Positions 35,451 through 45,334 of a stretch of DNA of 64,000 bases are shown here, piece after piece. The stretch is from an uncultured Pelagibacteraceae bacterium (GTDB taxonomy: Bacteria > Pseudomonadota > Alphaproteobacteria > Pelagibacterales > Pelagibacteraceae). The notes beneath the pieces were generated by a model. It saw nothing but the letters and a program-made list of their open reading frames with translations. It was not told the DNA's origin and made no database searches. Made by a program: the position numbers and the translations under genes. The stretch is taken from the NCBI GenBank assembly GCA_902612605.1, contig CACMDY010000001.1:372001-436000 (forward strand). The letters are read 5' to 3'. The stretch's first letter is position 1; each line of letters opens with the position of its first letter.

Positions 35451-35967
35451 TTTTATCCTTATAAGTATTTTTTAATTGGGTATAAGCTAAAGTTATCACT
35501 TTAAGCTTATCTTCAAATTTTTTATTGCCAGCATTCATATCAGGGTGAAATTTTTTCACAAGTCTTTTGAATTTTTCTTGAATTTTGGCCCATTTTAAAC
35601 CAACTCCAACACCCAAAATTTCAAAGGCTTTAAGATCATTACTATTAAACTTAAACTTATTCATATGATTCAAGCTACTAAAATCTTCAAATTTTCCATT
35701 TTCATCTTTTAAAGTATTGTTCCACAATATTTTGAAAAAATTGTCTGAAGAGCCGAAACTCTGTGTTGGCTTATGCCACGTCATATCAGATTTTAAAAAG
35801 TTGATTACTTGTTCGTCACTCATACCTGAAAAATAATTCCAGCTTTTATTAAACTCTTTTACATGCTTAAGACAGAGAAGCCTATATTCTTTGCTGTTAT
35901 CCTTTTCTTTTGGAGCTTTGTAAAGTCCTTCTTCGTTACAATTATTCCATTCACAAATATTTTTCAT
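35434..35967 (-). CDS. J-domain protein with N-terminal Cys-containing region and C-terminal J domain
   Basis: C-terminal [28 protein letters not shown] with HPD motif; start chosen at [10 protein letters not shown]. Confidence 0.85.
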   Translation of the reverse strand: MKNICEWNNCNEEGLYKAPKEKDNSKEYRLLCLKHVKEFNKSWNYFSGMSDEQVINFLKSDMTWHKPTQSFGSSDNFFKILWNNTLKDENGKFEDFSSLNHMNKFKFNSNDLKAFEILGVGVGLKWAKIQEKFKRLVKKFHPDMNAGNKKFEDKLKVITLAYTQLKNTYKDKIDNKY

Positions 35968-35987
35968 ATTATATAATATCAAGTTTA

Positions 35988-36248
35988 ATGGATATTAATC
36001 AACTTTCAAAAAAAATTGAAAATAAACTTTTGAAAGACACTTCCATAAAAGATGTAAAGATAATTGACAACACTTATAAGCACTTAAAACACAATTCACA
36101 TCAGAAAGGCAAATTTCATATTAAATTAGAAATAAATTCTGACATATTAAAAAAAATGAATAGAATTCAATCTAATAAAGTTATTTACAAAATTTTAAGC
36201 GAAGAATTGAAAACTGATATTCATTCTTTACAAATAAGCTTTATTTAA
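35988..36248 (+). CDS. BolA-family protein
   Basis: NTYKHLKHNSHQKGKFHIKLEINSDILKKMNRIQSNKVIYKILSEEL; start at internal ATG (MDINQLSKK) of the listed ORF. Confidence 0.85.
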   Translation: MDINQLSKKIENKLLKDTSIKDVKIIDNTYKHLKHNSHQKGKFHIKLEINSDILKKMNRIQSNKVIYKILSEELKTDIHSLQISFI

Positions 36249-37343
36249 TTCTTTTAATAAAAACTTGTTCAATTCTCCAGATTTTGCCTGATAATTTAGG
36301 TTTAATTTTCCAAAATTCCTTATTAATATTAAGTTTATACTGTCTGATTTATTTTTTTTATCACTTTTCATAAAATTTAGAATTGATGTAATTTTCCTTT
36401 TATTAAAAAGATCTATATATTTATTTTTAATTTCTATCCTTTTAATATGATTATTTATTAATTCTGAATTCGAATCTGAAATAATTTTTTTTTCTTTACT
36501 TAAATTTACAGCATTCATTAAACCAAATATAACAGCTTCTCCGTGATTTAATTTTTTTGAATAACAAAGAGTAGCCTCATATGCGTGAGCAAAAGTATGC
36601 CCAAGATTTAAAGATTTTCTTAAATTTTTTTCTTTTTCATCTTTTTCAATAATTTTTTTTTTTAATAAACAGCTATTTAAAATTGCGTTAATTATAAAAT
36701 TTCCTTTTAGGTTTAAAATCTTATTAAAATTTTTGTCTAAAAAAACAAAATTTTTTTTGCTATCAATTAAACTACTTTTTAATATTTCAGCATATCCACA
36801 TATAATTTCTCTTTTGGGGAGAGTATGTAGTAAATTAATATCTGAAATTACTAAATCTGGCTGATAAAAACTTCCTACTAGATTTTTTCCAAATTTATTG
36901 TTAATCCCTGTTTTTCCCCCTATAGAAGAGTCGACTTGAGCTAATAAAGTGGAAGGTATATTAATAAATTTTATTCCTCTTTTATAAGTGCTGGCTGCAT
37001 ATCCAACTACATCACCTGTAATTCCTCCACCAAATGCAATTATACAGTCTTCTCTGTAAAAATTATTTTTAAATAAAACATTGTGTATTTTATCGATACT
37101 TAAGTAACTTTTATTTTTTTCATTTGCATTAAAATTTAAAGTAAAAATTATTTGATCTTTTAAATTTCTTAAGAGTAATGTTTTAAATTTTTTTGGTATC
37201 TTACTGTCAATTACAATCAAACATTTTGAAAATAATAATTTATTTTTTTTTAAAATTTTTTTCAATTTTGGAATTAGATTGGTACCAATATGAACTTCGT
37301 AATTTTTACTCTTTGTTTTAACCTTTATTATTTTTTGTTTCAT
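36228..37343 (-). CDS. aroB: 3-dehydroquinate synthase
   Basis: IAFGGGITGDVVGYAASTYKRGIKFINIPSTLLAQVDSSIGGKTGINNKFGKNLVGSFYQP. Confidence 0.96.
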   Translation of the reverse strand: MKQKIIKVKTKSKNYEVHIGTNLIPKLKKILKKNKLLFSKCLIVIDSKIPKKFKTLLLRNLKDQIIFTLNFNANEKNKSYLSIDKIHNVLFKNNFYREDCIIAFGGGITGDVVGYAASTYKRGIKFINIPSTLLAQVDSSIGGKTGINNKFGKNLVGSFYQPDLVISDINLLHTLPKREIICGYAEILKSSLIDSKKNFVFLDKNFNKILNLKGNFIINAILNSCLLKKKIIEKDEKEKNLRKSLNLGHTFAHAYEATLCYSKKLNHGEAVIFGLMNAVNLSKEKKIISDSNSELINNHIKRIEIKNKYIDLFNKRKITSILNFMKSDKKNKSDSINLILIRNFGKLNLNYQAKSGELNKFLLKELNKAYL

Positions 37344-37842
37344 ATTTTTTTATAATTTTATTTGCTATTTCATTTTTATTTAGCTGATCACAATTAATTG
37401 TGAAATCTGCTAAACTATATATTATTGCTCTTTCATTTATTAGTTTTTCTAGATCTACTTCACTTAATGCTACAGCTAGAGGTCTTTTTTTGCTACCATT
37501 TATTCTTTTAATTATTATATCTTTTTTCCAATTCAACCAAAAACTAAAAGAACTCCTCTTACATTCCTTCCTAATATTAGCATTAATATATGCACCTCCA
37601 CCTAGTGATAAAATTTGTTTCTCACCTTTTAAACATGATAATGTTATTTCTTCTTCACACTCACGGAAGTATTTTTCTCCCTTTTTTTTGAAAATTTCTG
37701 CAATTTTCATTTTTTCTTTTTCTTCAATTTTATCGTCTATATCAATAAATTTAAGTTTGGTTTGTTTAGAAATCAATTTTCCGATTAATGTCTTTCCCGA
37801 ACCCATCATACCCACTAAAACTAGATTTTTATTTGATTCCAT
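37318..37842 (-). CDS. aroK: Shikimate kinase
   Basis: LVGMMGSGKTLIGKLISKQTKLKFIDIDDKIEE and LSLGGGAYI; overlaps aroB. Confidence 0.94.
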   Translation of the reverse strand: MESNKNLVLVGMMGSGKTLIGKLISKQTKLKFIDIDDKIEEKEKMKIAEIFKKKGEKYFRECEEEITLSCLKGEKQILSLGGGAYINANIRKECKRSSFSFWLNWKKDIIIKRINGSKKRPLAVALSEVDLEKLINERAIIYSLADFTINCDQLNKNEIANKIIKKYETKNNKG

Positions 37843-37938
37843 ATATTTCTAAGTTGAAAAAACACAAATATGTCTTATTTTGATTTTACAAAATTATATG
37901 CTTTTAAAACATTATACTACAAAGGAATATAACATAAT

Positions 37939-38079
37939 ATGAAATTTGCAATTAAAGCTGGAATTATTTTTTTTATATTAATTTTGTCTATTGTTGTTTT
38001 AAGTCAGATTGATTTCCCATCTCCCAACAAAAAAATTGAAGTGATTTTGCCTAATGAAAATTTTAAAACAATTAAGTAA
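37939..38079 (+). CDS. Small single-TM hypothetical protein (46 aa)
   Basis: ORF below the track cutoff: MKFAIKAGIIFFILILSIVVLSQIDFPSPNKKIEVILPNENFKTIK; overlaps start of the next gene by 26 bp. Confidence 0.55.
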   Translation: MKFAIKAGIIFFILILSIVVLSQIDFPSPNKKIEVILPNENFKTIK

Positions 38080-39793
38080 AATAATTTTCAAAATAACCTT
38101 AATTTTATTTTTTTATAATTTTTCTTTTGCAAATGAACCAATCGATATCTGGAAAATTGAAAAAAAAGACATCATTAACAAAGAAAATTCTACTTCAAAT
38201 ATAAATGCAAGTAATAATCTAAATACTAATACAACATTATCAGTTCAATCTAGTTCTGAGATAGTGATAAATAAAGAAATTGAGTCATCCACCATTAAAT
38301 TAGCAGGATTATATGACCCTGCACAGAATGGCCTAAAAATTGATATGTGGTCGAACAGTGATGGTGAGTTAATTAAAAGTATATTAAATAAAAATTTAAA
38401 TAGAAACCTATCTGAATTTTCAAAAAAAATATTAGATATAGCTTTACTAACAAACTCATATATTCCTACAAATAATATTACTGAAGAAGAATTTTTAGAG
38501 TTTAAATTTAATCATTTAATAAATAAAAAAGATTTTGAATTAATTAAAGAATTTTTAATTAATAATTCTGAAGTTTCTAATAAAAATAAATTGATTAAAT
38601 TTTACTCAGAATATTTTCTTTCAAACTCTGAGGTAAAAAAAGCATGTGAGATATTTAATATTAGCGGCGCTATTACTGATAAGTATTTAAATAATTTTAA
38701 AATTTATTGTTTAATTCTAGAAGATAAAAAAGAACAAGCTCAACTACTTTTCGATTTATCAAAAGAGTTGGATGAGATTGACATTTTTTTTGAAAATAAA
38801 TTTAATATATTAATGGGTTACGCAAGCAAAGATGAAATAATTTCGGACGAAAATATTTTATATTTTCACTTATCTCATAAAACAAATAATGATTTTAATT
38901 ATGAGCCAAAAATGGACTCACCTAGATTTATCTGGAGTTATTTGTCATCATCAAATATTCTTAAAAATGCAAATTCCTTTGATATTGAAAATCCAGAAGA
39001 TTTAAGATTATTAGAAAGGGCAACTCATGAAAATGTCTTTGAAGAAAGAGAACTATTAGATACATATAAAAAATTTCAATTTAACATAACACAGCTATTA
39101 AATGCCAAAGATGCTTATAAGCTTCTTCCAGATTATGAGGGCAGAGCTTTGTTATATCAAAGATTACTTTTATCTGTTGATGTTGAGCAAAGATTAAGTA
39201 TGGCTTCTGAATTATATAAATCTTTCCAAAAAAAAAAAATAGATAATGCATTTGATAATGAAATCAAAGTAATTTTAAAAAAAATAAAAAAAGATGACGT
39301 TCCCTCAAATTTTACTACCTTTTATGAAACTCATACCGACAATAAATTAAAAAAAGAGAGAAAGATAAAATTTAATAATAAAAAAATACATCAATCAAAA
39401 TTATTAAATTACTTTTTAAATAAAACTAGTTTGCCTAAAGCTGAAAAGGAAACAAATGATATTTTAAAAAAAATTAAAAGAAACAAAAAATATGTTTTTT
39501 CAACAAAAGATATGATTCTTATTGAATCGCTTAAATCAGATGGCGTAAAAATAGATAAAAAATACGCAAACCTTTATGAATACAACTATCAATTTTCCTC
39601 TGATATAAAACAAATGCTATCGAATGGAGAGTTAGGCTTATTATTAATTAAAATAGTAGATATTGTTGGTGAAAGTAATCTTGAAGATCTTGATATAAAC
39701 ACTGTGAATTTACTAGTTTCAACTATGAATGAGCTAAAAAATGTAGATTTAAGGAACGAAATTCTAATAGAAGTCTTGCCTTTGAAAGTCTAA
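38054..39793 (+). CDS. Exported helical hypothetical protein (579 aa)
   Basis: Signal-peptide-like N-terminus (LSKIIFKITLILFFYNFSFANEP), long intact ORF upstream of def-fmt-truA; no recognised domain. Confidence 0.75.
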   Translation: MKILKQLSKIIFKITLILFFYNFSFANEPIDIWKIEKKDIINKENSTSNINASNNLNTNTTLSVQSSSEIVINKEIESSTIKLAGLYDPAQNGLKIDMWSNSDGELIKSILNKNLNRNLSEFSKKILDIALLTNSYIPTNNITEEEFLEFKFNHLINKKDFELIKEFLINNSEVSNKNKLIKFYSEYFLSNSEVKKACEIFNISGAITDKYLNNFKIYCLILEDKKEQAQLLFDLSKELDEIDIFFENKFNILMGYASKDEIISDENILYFHLSHKTNNDFNYEPKMDSPRFIWSYLSSSNILKNANSFDIENPEDLRLLERATHENVFEERELLDTYKKFQFNITQLLNAKDAYKLLPDYEGRALLYQRLLLSVDVEQRLSMASELYKSFQKKKIDNAFDNEIKVILKKIKKDDVPSNFTTFYETHTDNKLKKERKIKFNNKKIHQSKLLNYFLNKTSLPKAEKETNDILKKIKRNKKYVFSTKDMILIESLKSDGVKIDKKYANLYEYNYQFSSDIKQMLSNGELGLLLIKIVDIVGESNLEDLDINTVNLLVSTMNELKNVDLRNEILIEVLPLKV

Positions 39794-39807
39794 ACAATAA
39801 ATAAACT

Positions 39808-40329
39808 ATGTCGGTAAAAGAACTAATCACAGTCCCAGATGATATTCTTAGAAAAAAATCTGAGCCTTTAAATAAAGTTGATGTTAATGAAAAAAAACTC
39901 ATAAAAGATTTATTTGAAACTATGTACCATCACAATGGTATAGGTTTAGCAGCTGTTCAAGTTGGAATCCTTAAAAGAGTAATTGTTTTAGATGTCTCAA
40001 AAAATGAAAATGAAAAAAAACCTTTATGCTTTATTAATCCACAAATAAAAACTTTAAGTGAAAAAATGTCTACATATGAGGAAGGTTGTTTATCAATACC
40101 TAATACCTTTATTGAGATAGAGAGACCAGAAATTTGTACCGTATCTTATATAGATGAAAATGGTGACAAGAAAGAAATGGAATGCGATGGATTACTCTCA
40201 ACATGTTTACAACATGAAATAAATCACTTAGATGGAAAACTAATAATTGATTATTTATCTAAAATCAAAAAAGATTTAATAATAAAAAAATTGTCTAAAC
40301 AAAAAACTTCTAATAGAGTTGTTGTTTAA
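39808..40329 (+). CDS. def: Peptide deformylase
   Basis: GIGLAAVQVG, EEGCLSIP, CLQHEINHLDGKL. Confidence 0.97.
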   Translation: MSVKELITVPDDILRKKSEPLNKVDVNEKKLIKDLFETMYHHNGIGLAAVQVGILKRVIVLDVSKNENEKKPLCFINPQIKTLSEKMSTYEEGCLSIPNTFIEIERPEICTVSYIDENGDKKEMECDGLLSTCLQHEINHLDGKLIIDYLSKIKKDLIIKKLSKQKTSNRVVV

Positions 40330-41244
40330 ATGTCAAATATTGTATTCATGGGCACTCCACAATTTGCAGTGCCTATCCTAAAAAAAATTAATCAAAAATA
40401 TAAAATTAACTGTGTATTTACTCAGCCTCCCAATAAATCAAATAGAGGCCAAAAGTTTACGAAAACATCAATTCATATATGTGCAGAGGAACTTAATCTA
40501 GAAGTTAAAACTCCAAAAAAAATTGATGAGGAATTTGAATATCTTAAAGAATTAAATTTAGATCTTGTAATTGTTGTTGCATACGGACAGTTAATTTCAA
40601 AAAAAATTCTTGATTTGAGTAAAAAAGGTTTTTTGAATATTCATGCTTCATTATTACCAAAATGGAGAGGGGCGGCACCAATCCAAAGATCGATTTTAAA
40701 CAATGAAAAAAAAACTGGTATATCATTTATGAAAATTAATGAAAAATTAGATTCTGGACCAGTATGTAATAAATATTCAATAGATATTCTTGATCAAGAT
40801 AACGCAGAAATTTTATCAGAAAAATTATCTAATTTGAGTACAGAAAAAATTTTAGAAAATATGCAAAAAGTTTTAGATGAAGAAGCAATATTTAAAGAGC
40901 AAGATCATGCAAAAGCTACATACGCAAAGAAAATTCAAAAAATAGAGGGAAAGATAGATTGGAATAATAGTGCTCGTAAAATAATTGCTCAAATAAATGG
41001 ATTATATCCAAAACCTGGTGCATGGTTTGAGCTTAACAACAAAAGACACAAAATATTAAAAGCTAAAATAAACAAGCAGTCAGCAACAATTGGTGAAGTA
41101 ATTGACGAACAAATGACAATAGCATGCGGGGAAAATTCAATAAATATCATTGAGATACAAAAAGAGGGAAAGAATCCACAATTAATCAATGAATTTTTAT
41201 TAGGGAATAAGGTTAGAAAAGGAACAATAATTTCAAGTGAATAG
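40330..41244 (+). CDS. fmt: Methionyl-tRNA formyltransferase
   Basis: MGTPQFAVPIL, NIHASLLPKWRGAAPIQRSI. Confidence 0.97.
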   Translation: MSNIVFMGTPQFAVPILKKINQKYKINCVFTQPPNKSNRGQKFTKTSIHICAEELNLEVKTPKKIDEEFEYLKELNLDLVIVVAYGQLISKKILDLSKKGFLNIHASLLPKWRGAAPIQRSILNNEKKTGISFMKINEKLDSGPVCNKYSIDILDQDNAEILSEKLSNLSTEKILENMQKVLDEEAIFKEQDHAKATYAKKIQKIEGKIDWNNSARKIIAQINGLYPKPGAWFELNNKRHKILKAKINKQSATIGEVIDEQMTIACGENSINIIEIQKEGKNPQLINEFLLGNKVRKGTIISSE

Positions 41245-41977
41245 ATATCAGATTTTAGTAGAATACGAAGGTACTTTATACAATGGTTGGCAAATTCAAA
41301 ACAAAGGTAAGTCAATCCAGGAAAATATTGAGATTGTCTTATCTAAATTACTTAAAGAAAAAATAAAAATTTACGGGTCTGGACGAACAGATACAGGAGT
41401 TCATGCCAAAGAGCAATCGGCACACTTTGATACTAAAAATAAAATTATTCAAAAAGATAAACTAATAAATTCACTAAACTTCTTTTTAAATAAAAAAAAA
41501 ATATCTATTTTGAAAATAAAGAAAAAAAATAAACTTTTTCATTCAAGATATTCTGCAAAAGAAAGAAGGTATATGTATTTAATAAGAAATGATGCCTCTC
41601 CTTCTGTTATTAATTTTAACAGAGAGTGGCATATTAAAAAAAAAATTGATGTTGAATTGATGAAAAAGGGGGCAAAAAAATTAATTGGAACTCATGATTT
41701 TTCAACGTTTAGAGCATCTAATTGTGCCGCAAAAAGTCCAGTAAGAACAATGAAGAAGATAAAAATAATCAAAGTTAAAAATGTTATAAAAATTCAATTT
41801 GTGTCAAAATCATTTCTTAAGAGTCAAGTTAGATCCATAGTTGGTTCACTCAAATACCTTGGTGAAAATAAATGGAACTTAAAAAAATTTACCAGTATAT
41901 TTAAATCAAAATCTAGAAAAAATTGTGCACCTATTGCGCCTGCACATGGTTTATATCTTGAGAAAATTATTTATTAG
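41237..41977 (+). CDS. truA: tRNA pseudouridine synthase A
   Basis: VEYEGTLYNGWQIQ, GSGRTDTGVHAKEQSAHFD, SFLKSQVRSIVGSL. Confidence 0.95.
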   Translation: MNRYQILVEYEGTLYNGWQIQNKGKSIQENIEIVLSKLLKEKIKIYGSGRTDTGVHAKEQSAHFDTKNKIIQKDKLINSLNFFLNKKKISILKIKKKNKLFHSRYSAKERRYMYLIRNDASPSVINFNREWHIKKKIDVELMKKGAKKLIGTHDFSTFRASNCAAKSPVRTMKKIKIIKVKNVIKIQFVSKSFLKSQVRSIVGSLKYLGENKWNLKKFTSIFKSKSRKNCAPIAPAHGLYLEKIIY

Positions 41978-42428
41978 ATCTTTTTTTTTTCTTTTTTATT
42001 CTCCATCTTGATCCTTCTCTGACTATATAACCACAACAATTTTTGGAGCCACACTTACAAGGAAAATCCTTATAGTTTTCATCAAAACTAAACCCATAAT
42101 CATAAGTTAGTTCCTCATTTTTATTTATATCTTTAATAGAACTAATCCATAATTTTAAACCTTTGCCTTCAACTTCGCAGTTTGGATCACAAGAGTGATT
42201 AATAAGTCTTGCAGTATTGTAAGTAAAATCACCGTCTAAATCATATCTATTATTTAAGTTAAAAAGATAAATCGCTTTATCATTGTCAAATTTTGGATTA
42301 TTTTCAGTTTGTTTTTTTGTAATTATTTTACCTGTGTAGTAAATAATCTTAGTTCCTTTTCTTATATTTTTAGATGCAAACAGTCCCCTGTTATCAATAT
42401 TTGACGATTTTTGTTTATATAGTTTCAT
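41967..42428 (-). CDS. SET domain protein with post-SET-like Cys motif
   Basis: NRGLFASKNIRKGTKIIYYTGKII...ARLINHSCDPNCEVEGKG...NEELTYDYGFSFDENYKDFPCKCGSKNCCGYI. Confidence 0.93.
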   Translation of the reverse strand: MKLYKQKSSNIDNRGLFASKNIRKGTKIIYYTGKIITKKQTENNPKFDNDKAIYLFNLNNRYDLDGDFTYNTARLINHSCDPNCEVEGKGLKLWISSIKDINKNEELTYDYGFSFDENYKDFPCKCGSKNCCGYIVREGSRWRIKKKKKRSNK

Positions 42429-42430
42429 GA

Positions 42431-43360
42431 TTATTTATTTTCCGACTCGATTAATGCATTTACATGGTAATTAGCACTTTCAGCAAGTGCTTTTAGGTCG
42501 TATCCACCTTCTAATAAAGATACTACTTTCCCGTTAGTAAATTTATTAGTGGCTTTTAGTGTTCTTCTTGTTATTTCATAAAAATCTTTGGATGAAAGTT
42601 CAAATTGAGCTAATGGATCGTTCTTGTGAGCATCAAAGCCAGCAGAAAAGATTAGGTAATCAGGCTTATATTCAATTAACCTATCTAAAACTCTATCATA
42701 AGCATTAAAATACTCTTCAGAATTTGTGCCAGCAGGAAGAGGTATATTAAGAGAATTATTATACTTTCCCTTGTCTTTTTCTGAGCCACCACCTGGATAA
42801 AATGGATATTGATGTGTTGATATATAAAGTGAATTTTTGTTGTCATACATTACATCATAATTTCCATTTCCCCAATGAACATCAAAATCTACACATGCAA
42901 TTCTTTTATAATTATATTTTTTTATTAAATAATTAACAGCAACACCTGCATTAGAAATACAGCAAAAGCCCATTGATTTGTTTTTTTCAGCATGATGTCC
43001 TGGTGGTCGTACTACACAAAATGCATTTTTATATTTTTTATTCTCAATCCCATCTATTGCACTTATAGCTGATCCTGCAGCTTGAAACACTGCATCCTTA
43101 CTTCCAGGCGATACAACAGTATCACCATCTAAAAAATTTAAGCCACTTTTAGGAAATGAATCTTTTAAATTATTAATATAATCTTCAGCATGTGTCATAT
43201 TAAGAATATCATTAGGAACAACATCTGGCTTATCCCAAAGCAGTCCTTTATTCTTTTTTAAAGTATCAATTATTGAAACTACTCTCTTCGGTTGCTCTGG
43301 ATGACCATCGCCTGTTATATGTTTTTCTGAAGATTCAGATGTTATAATTGCAGTTTTCAA
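42431..43360 (-). CDS. Histone deacetylase / acetoin-utilisation family hydrolase
   Basis: HPEQPKRVVSIIDTLKK, VRPPGHHAEKNKSMGFCCISNAGVAVNYL, CVDFDVHWGNGNYDVMY, FSAGFDAHKNDPLAQFELS. Confidence 0.93.
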   Translation of the reverse strand: MKTAIITSESSEKHITGDGHPEQPKRVVSIIDTLKKNKGLLWDKPDVVPNDILNMTHAEDYINNLKDSFPKSGLNFLDGDTVVSPGSKDAVFQAAGSAISAIDGIENKKYKNAFCVVRPPGHHAEKNKSMGFCCISNAGVAVNYLIKKYNYKRIACVDFDVHWGNGNYDVMYDNKNSLYISTHQYPFYPGGGSEKDKGKYNNSLNIPLPAGTNSEEYFNAYDRVLDRLIEYKPDYLIFSAGFDAHKNDPLAQFELSSKDFYEITRRTLKATNKFTNGKVVSLLEGGYDLKALAESANYHVNALIESENK

Positions 43361-44499
43361 GCGAAATAATTATGTAAAATGTTCTTATAAATCTTAGTTA
43401 ACTTTTTTAAATCTGAGATCGATGTTCTTTCATTAACCATATGAATAGTATTATTTCTTAACCCAAGCTCAAGACGTGGTATTGAACCTAAAAATCTGCT
43501 GTCACTTGTGCCACCTCTACAATTTAATTTTGCATTGTTACCTGTAACTTTTTTTACAACTTTTTTTACCATATAAATTTCTTTATTTGGCTCTGTGTAG
43601 AATGCTTCTCCACTTACTTTAAAATCTATTTTGGTTTTGCAATTTTCTTTTTTTGCAACTGCATTAATAATTTTACTAAGTTTTTTTTTCAAAGATGTTG
43701 ATTTATAAGTTGAATTAAACCTAACATTAAATTTAGCACTTGCAGACTGTGGGACTACATTTTCAGATATATTATCCACATTCATTTTTGTAAATTCCAA
43801 ATTTGATGGTGGCATATACTTTGTTCCTTTGTCCAGCGTAACACTTTTTAGTTTAGATATTATTTTAGCAAGAGCAGTACATGGATTTATATATGTACCA
43901 TAAAATGCAGAGTGTCCACTTTTTCCATATACTGTTACTGTTCCATTCATAGAACCTCTTCTTCCAATTCTAATTTCATCCCCAACTGATTTATTTGATG
44001 ACGGTTCGCCTACTACCGAAAAATCAATTTTTTCTTTTTTTTTCTTTAAATATTTGATAACGGCTGGACAACCATGACCTGTAGTTTCTTCATCTGCCGT
44101 AATTATTATTGATATAGAACCTTTAAATTTTTTATTTTTAATAAAATTACTTACAGCACTTATCCAACATGCCACACTACCTTTCATGTCCTGGGATCCT
44201 CTTCCATATAAATATCCTTTTTTTACTACTGCTTTAAATGGCGGAAACTCCCAATTATTCAGGTTAGCAACAACATCTGTGTGACCCAAATAATTAATGT
44301 TAGGTTTTGATTTACCAAATTTTGCATATAAATTTAATGCGGGTTTATCACCTGTGCCTTTTGATTTTATTATATGACATTTAAAACCTATTGATGAGAG
44401 TTTCCTTGAAAGGAAATTCATAATACCCTTATCTTCTGTTTTAATTGTTTGAAATTTTATTAGCTCCTGAGCTAACTTTAATTCATTATAAGTTTTCAT
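43357..44499 (-). CDS. dapE: Succinyl-diaminopimelate desuccinylase
   Basis: NYLGHTDVV, GRGSQDMKGSVACWI, ITADEETTGHG, NCRGGTSDSRFL; next to dapD. Confidence 0.93.
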   Translation of the reverse strand: MKTYNELKLAQELIKFQTIKTEDKGIMNFLSRKLSSIGFKCHIIKSKGTGDKPALNLYAKFGKSKPNINYLGHTDVVANLNNWEFPPFKAVVKKGYLYGRGSQDMKGSVACWISAVSNFIKNKKFKGSISIIITADEETTGHGCPAVIKYLKKKKEKIDFSVVGEPSSNKSVGDEIRIGRRGSMNGTVTVYGKSGHSAFYGTYINPCTALAKIISKLKSVTLDKGTKYMPPSNLEFTKMNVDNISENVVPQSASAKFNVRFNSTYKSTSLKKKLSKIINAVAKKENCKTKIDFKVSGEAFYTEPNKEIYMVKKVVKKVTGNNAKLNCRGGTSDSRFLGSIPRLELGLRNNTIHMVNERTSISDLKKLTKIYKNILHNYFA

Positions 44500-44503
44500 T
44501 AGT

Positions 44504-45331
44504 TTATTCTCTTAAAAGATCGTTAACAGATGTCTTTGATCTAGTTTTTTCATCAACTTGTTTAATTATTACTGCACAATATAAAGATGGTACTTGTGGA
44601 TTGTTTTTATCTGGTAAGGATCCTGGAACTACCACTGAGTAAGGTGGAATTTTTCCATAAGTTATTTCACCAGTTTTTCTATTAACAATTTTTGTTGATT
44701 GTCCAATATACATTCCCATACTTAGAACAGAGCCTTCTCCAACTATTACACCTTCTACTACCTCTGACATTGCTCCTAAGAAAACATTATCTTCAATAAT
44801 TGTTGGTAATGCTTGGGCTGGTTCTAATACTCCACCTACCCCAGTCCCGGCCGAGATATGACAATTTTTTCCAATCTGACAACAACTTCCTGCACGACTG
44901 AATGTATCCATCATAGTACCTTCGTCTATGTACGCTCCAATATTTACATAACATGGCATAAGAACAGCATTTTTTGCAACAAAGGAACCACGTCTTGCTG
45001 CTGTGTTGGGGACCATTCTGAAACCAGCTTTTTTAAAATCTTCATTCGTCCAGCCAGCAGTTTTACCTTTTAATAAGTGACTCTTATCTCTCCATGTTGA
45101 ATATGGCCCCGCCATGATATCCATTCCATGCATTCGAAAACTTAACATGATAGCTTTTTTTAGATGTTGATGAGTAACCCATTCACCATTGATCTTTTCA
45201 GCTACTCTTGCTTTTCCACTGTCTAGATCATCAATAATTTGATTAACAGCATCCTTTAAAGATTTATCTGAACTTTGGTTTACTTGGTCTTTATTTTCCC
45301 AAGCTTCATTTATAATTTTTTCAATACTCAT
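44504..45331 (-). CDS. dapD: Tetrahydrodipicolinate N-succinyltransferase
   Basis: Left-handed beta-helix, VPNTAARRGSFVAKNAVLMPCYVNIGAYIDEGTMMDTFSRAGSCCQIGKNCHISAGTGVGGVLEP. Confidence 0.96.
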   Translation of the reverse strand: MSIEKIINEAWENKDQVNQSSDKSLKDAVNQIIDDLDSGKARVAEKINGEWVTHQHLKKAIMLSFRMHGMDIMAGPYSTWRDKSHLLKGKTAGWTNEDFKKAGFRMVPNTAARRGSFVAKNAVLMPCYVNIGAYIDEGTMMDTFSRAGSCCQIGKNCHISAGTGVGGVLEPAQALPTIIEDNVFLGAMSEVVEGVIVGEGSVLSMGMYIGQSTKIVNRKTGEITYGKIPPYSVVVPGSLPDKNNPQVPSLYCAVIIKQVDEKTRSKTSVNDLLRE

Positions 45332-45334
45332 AAT

